62,821 nucleotides of DNA from the NCBI GenBank assembly GCA_035689185.1, contig DASSLY010000046.1, positions 1-62,821 on the forward strand, in the 5' to 3' direction. The DNA comes from DASSLY01 sp035689185. Lineage in GTDB: Bacteria; Actinomycetota; Actinomycetes; Actinomycetales; Dermatophilaceae. Shown one piece after another: positions 60,903 through 62,821 of the stretch; the stretch's first letter is position 1, and the number at the start of each line of letters is the position of its first letter. A model generated the notes under the pieces. The model had not been told where the DNA came from. It saw only the letters and a program-made list of their open reading frames with translations, and did no database searches. A program made the position numbers and the translations under genes.

Positions 60903-62321
60903 ATGACTGTCGAAACCGCGGCACAGGCCGCGTACATCGTTGCCGGTCTGCTCTTCATCCTGGCATTGGCCGGGCTGTCCAAGCACGAGACCGCCAAATC
61001 GGGCAACGCGTTCGGCATGGCCGGCATGGCGGTCGCCTTGGTGGCGACCGTCGTCCTGGCGATGGAGCGTGACATCGAGCCCACCGGCCTCGCCCTGCTC
61101 CTGGGCGCTACCGCGGTCGGCGCGGCCATCGGCCTCTACCGCGCGCGCAAGGTCGAGATGACCGGGATGCCGGAGCTGATTGCGCTCCTGCACAGCTTCG
61201 TCGGTCTTGCCGCCGTGCTCGTCGGCTGGAACGGCTATCTGGCCGTCGAGGCCCACCCCGACGGGGAGGAGGCGCGGCATCTGCTTGCCCTGCAGACCTT
61301 CGGCATCCACCACGCCGAGGTGTTCATCGGTGTCTTCATCGGTGCGGTCACCTTCACCGGGTCGATCGTGGCCTTTCTCAAGCTGTCCGCACGCATCAAG
61401 TCCAACCCGATGATGTTGCCCGGTAAGAACTTCTTGAACCTCGGGGCCCTGGTTGCGTTCGCCGCGCTGACCACCAGGTTCGTGATCGAGCCGCAGTTGT
61501 GGTTGCTCGTCGCGGTCACCGCGATCGCGCTACTGCTCGGCTGGCACCTGGTCGCCTCCATCGGCGGCGGCGACATGCCCGTGGTGGTGTCGATGCTGAA
61601 CAGCTACTCAGGGTGGGCGGCGGCCGCGTCCGGCTTCCTGCTGGAAAACGACCTGCTGATCATCACCGGCGCCCTGGTGGGCTCCTCGGGTGCCTACCTG
61701 TCCTACATCATGTGCCGGGCGATGAACCGGTCGTTCATCTCCGTCATCGCCGGTGGCTTCGGCATCGAGGCCGGTCCCGCCGAGGACAAGGACTACGGCG
61801 AGCACCGCGAGATCGACGCCCAGGGTGTGGCCGAACTGCTGGGCGAGGCCGACACCGTGATCATCACCCCGGGTTACGGCATGGCCGTGGCGCAGGCGCA
61901 GTACGGCGTGGCCGAGTTGACCCGCAAGCTGCGCGAAAGGGGCGTCGGCGTCCGGTTCGGCATCCACCCTGTCGCTGGCCGCCTCCCCGGCCACATGAAC
62001 GTGCTCCTGGCCGAGGCGAAGGTGCCCTACGACATCGTGCTCGAGATGGACGAGATCAACGATGACTTCCCCGAGACCGATGTCGTGCTCGTGATCGGCG
62101 CGAACGACACGGTGAACCCGGCCGCGACCGACGAGCCGGGCAGCCCGATCGCCGGGATGCCGGTACTGCACGTGTGGGAGTCCAAGCACGTGATCGTGTT
62201 CAAGCGATCCATGGCTGCGGGCTACGCCGGCGTGCAGAACCCGCTGTTCTTCCGGGACAACAGCGCGATGCTGTTCGGCGACGCGAAGGAACGCGTCGAG
62301 GACATTCTCAAGGCCCTCTGA
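60903..62321 (+). CDS. pntB: NAD(P) transhydrogenase, beta subunit (second copy)
   Basis: A 472-residue subunit six bases after pntA. The membrane domain includes the FGIHHAEVFIGVFIGAVTFT helix. Domain III has VIITPGYGMAVAQAQYGVAE, FGIHPVAGRLPGHMNVLLAE and VVLVIGANDTVNPAATD. Residues differ widely from the first PntB, so this is an independent lineage rather than a recent duplicate. Together with pntA it forms a complete enzyme. Confidence 0.94.
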   Translation: MTVETAAQAAYIVAGLLFILALAGLSKHETAKSGNAFGMAGMAVALVATVVLAMERDIEPTGLALLLGATAVGAAIGLYRARKVEMTGMPELIALLHSFVGLAAVLVGWNGYLAVEAHPDGEEARHLLALQTFGIHHAEVFIGVFIGAVTFTGSIVAFLKLSARIKSNPMMLPGKNFLNLGALVAFAALTTRFVIEPQLWLLVAVTAIALLLGWHLVASIGGGDMPVVVSMLNSYSGWAAAASGFLLENDLLIITGALVGSSGAYLSYIMCRAMNRSFISVIAGGFGIEAGPAEDKDYGEHREIDAQGVAELLGEADTVIITPGYGMAVAQAQYGVAELTRKLRERGVGVRFGIHPVAGRLPGHMNVLLAEAKVPYDIVLEMDEINDDFPETDVVLVIGANDTVNPAATDEPGSPIAGMPVLHVWESKHVIVFKRSMAAGYAGVQNPLFFRDNSAMLFGDAKERVEDILKAL

Positions 62322-62534
62322 GCGCCATCGAGTCGCATTCGCCGCGCGATCATTCGTTCCGCAACAAGCCACTCAGCTGCACAGACGCGGTCAGCTGAAC
62401 GCACTCTCACGCCGGTGTCAGGCGACCGCCTGCCAGAAGAGATGATCATGCGCAAAAGGTCGCGATAGCGACTCCCTGTGCGTGATCACGAGCAAGCACG
62501 CTCTGGCGAGCTCGGCGACCGCGGGCAATACGGG
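62322..62534. other. convergent intergenic region
   Basis: 213 bases between convergent pntB and the cyclase gene. A short perfect hairpin GTCGC-GATA-GCGAC at 62459-62472 may serve as a terminator. No other feature seen. Confidence 0.4.
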
Positions 62535-62821
62535 TCAGCCGGGACGGCGGGTCCGGTCACGCGCGTTCAGCATCCGGCCCACCAGGCTAGGCGCGCGGCG
62601 CGCAGCGGTCGTGAGCACGCGATCGGTGGCGCGGCGCTCGCGCACATCGTCAACGACCTGGTTGCTCGGCGGAGCCGACACGGCCGTGACCTGATAGAGG
62701 CGCCATTCATCGGGGACACCTTTGAGCTCGTGGTCGCCCCTGTTCAGAAAGCTGATGCCTGAACCGGCGACGAGATCTTTGACCGTGCTCGAGACGAGTA
62801 CTTCATCAGGGCCGGCCAGGC
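62535..62821 (-). CDS. class III adenylate/guanylate cyclase, C-terminal end (partial)
   Basis: The last 95 codons of a gene running in from the right edge. EVLVSSTVKDLVAGSGISFL and GDHELKGVPDEWRLYQV are the terminal strand-helix of nucleotide cyclase catalytic domains of the actinobacterial type. After that comes an Arg-rich tail of about 50 residues ending at 62535. No catalytic residues are within the window. The frame is read from 62819. Confidence 0.75.
   Translation of the reverse strand, partial: LAGPDEVLVSSTVKDLVAGSGISFLNRGDHELKGVPDEWRLYQVTAVSAPPSNQVVDDVRERRATDRVLTTAARRAPSLVGRMLNARDRTRRPG

Overview
The window is about 63 kb of very GC-rich DNA (roughly 70% G+C). It has many GTG starts, ATGA/GTGA stop-start overlaps, F420 genes (fbiC, an F420-type luciferase-like oxidoreductase, two deazaflavin-type split-barrel proteins) and actinobacterial families such as ECF42 sigma factors and DUF5995. 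This points to a high-GC actinobacterium, possibly Micrococcales; I cannot name the genus. All assignments come from reading translated sequence; no database search was run.

Layout. 1-8.7 kb: 3' part of fbiC, an arginase remnant, an MFS permease, a YCII/ECF42 sigma pair and four minus-strand genes including two F420-type enzymes. 8.8-12.7 kb: class Ia ribonucleotide reductase (nrdB, and nrdA broken by one frameshift), preceded by a cobalamin riboswitch and a tandem NrdR-like box. 12.7-17.2 kb: a crcB-DUF190-crcB fluoride channel operon, a solute:sodium symporter with its DUF3311 partner, and a metal-dependent amidohydrolase. 18-34.8 kb: a histidine kinase/response regulator pair facing a large secreted-protein locus. 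That locus has a 1790-residue beta-helix protein, three consecutive cupredoxin/multicopper-oxidase-like proteins, a small anchored protein, a CopC-CopD fusion and, convergently, an unknown secreted protein. 35-38.5 kb: small genes, a Gly-rich putative ribbon-helix-helix protein and a pirin. 38.8-48.6 kb: a translationally coupled cell-surface glycan cluster (three GT2 glycosyltransferases, HprK-like kinase, flippase, polytopic membrane protein, two small membrane proteins, metallophosphoesterase), then a secreted propeller-like protein. 48.7-54.6 kb: housekeeping genes (def, pntAA-pntAB-pntB, PH-domain protein, upp, tadA, tRNA-Ser). 54.7-59.3 kb: island-like DNA beside tRNA-Ser, with an integrase remnant, a SIR2-like protein, a four-helix membrane protein, a repeated ~122-bp segment and a pseudogene. 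59.3-62.8 kb: a second transhydrogenase operon (fused pntA, pntB) and the 3' end of a nucleotide cyclase gene.

The most interesting system is the three-gene oxidase set at 25.6-31.4 kb. The first protein carries a complete type 1 copper site and half of a trinuclear site in its first domain. The second has lost the type 1 Cys but keeps the other two HxH pairs in its second domain. The third has lost nearly all copper ligands and gained Ig-like repeats. Together the three would make exactly one complete copper centre between two different polypeptides, like a ceruloplasmin split into three chains. The adjacent CopC-CopD fusion and two-component system fit copper supply and regulation.

A second coherent story is nrdAB. 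A B12 riboswitch and NrdR-like boxes imply that class Ia reductase is only needed without B12, which could explain tolerance of the nrdA frameshift, although a sequencing error is equally possible.
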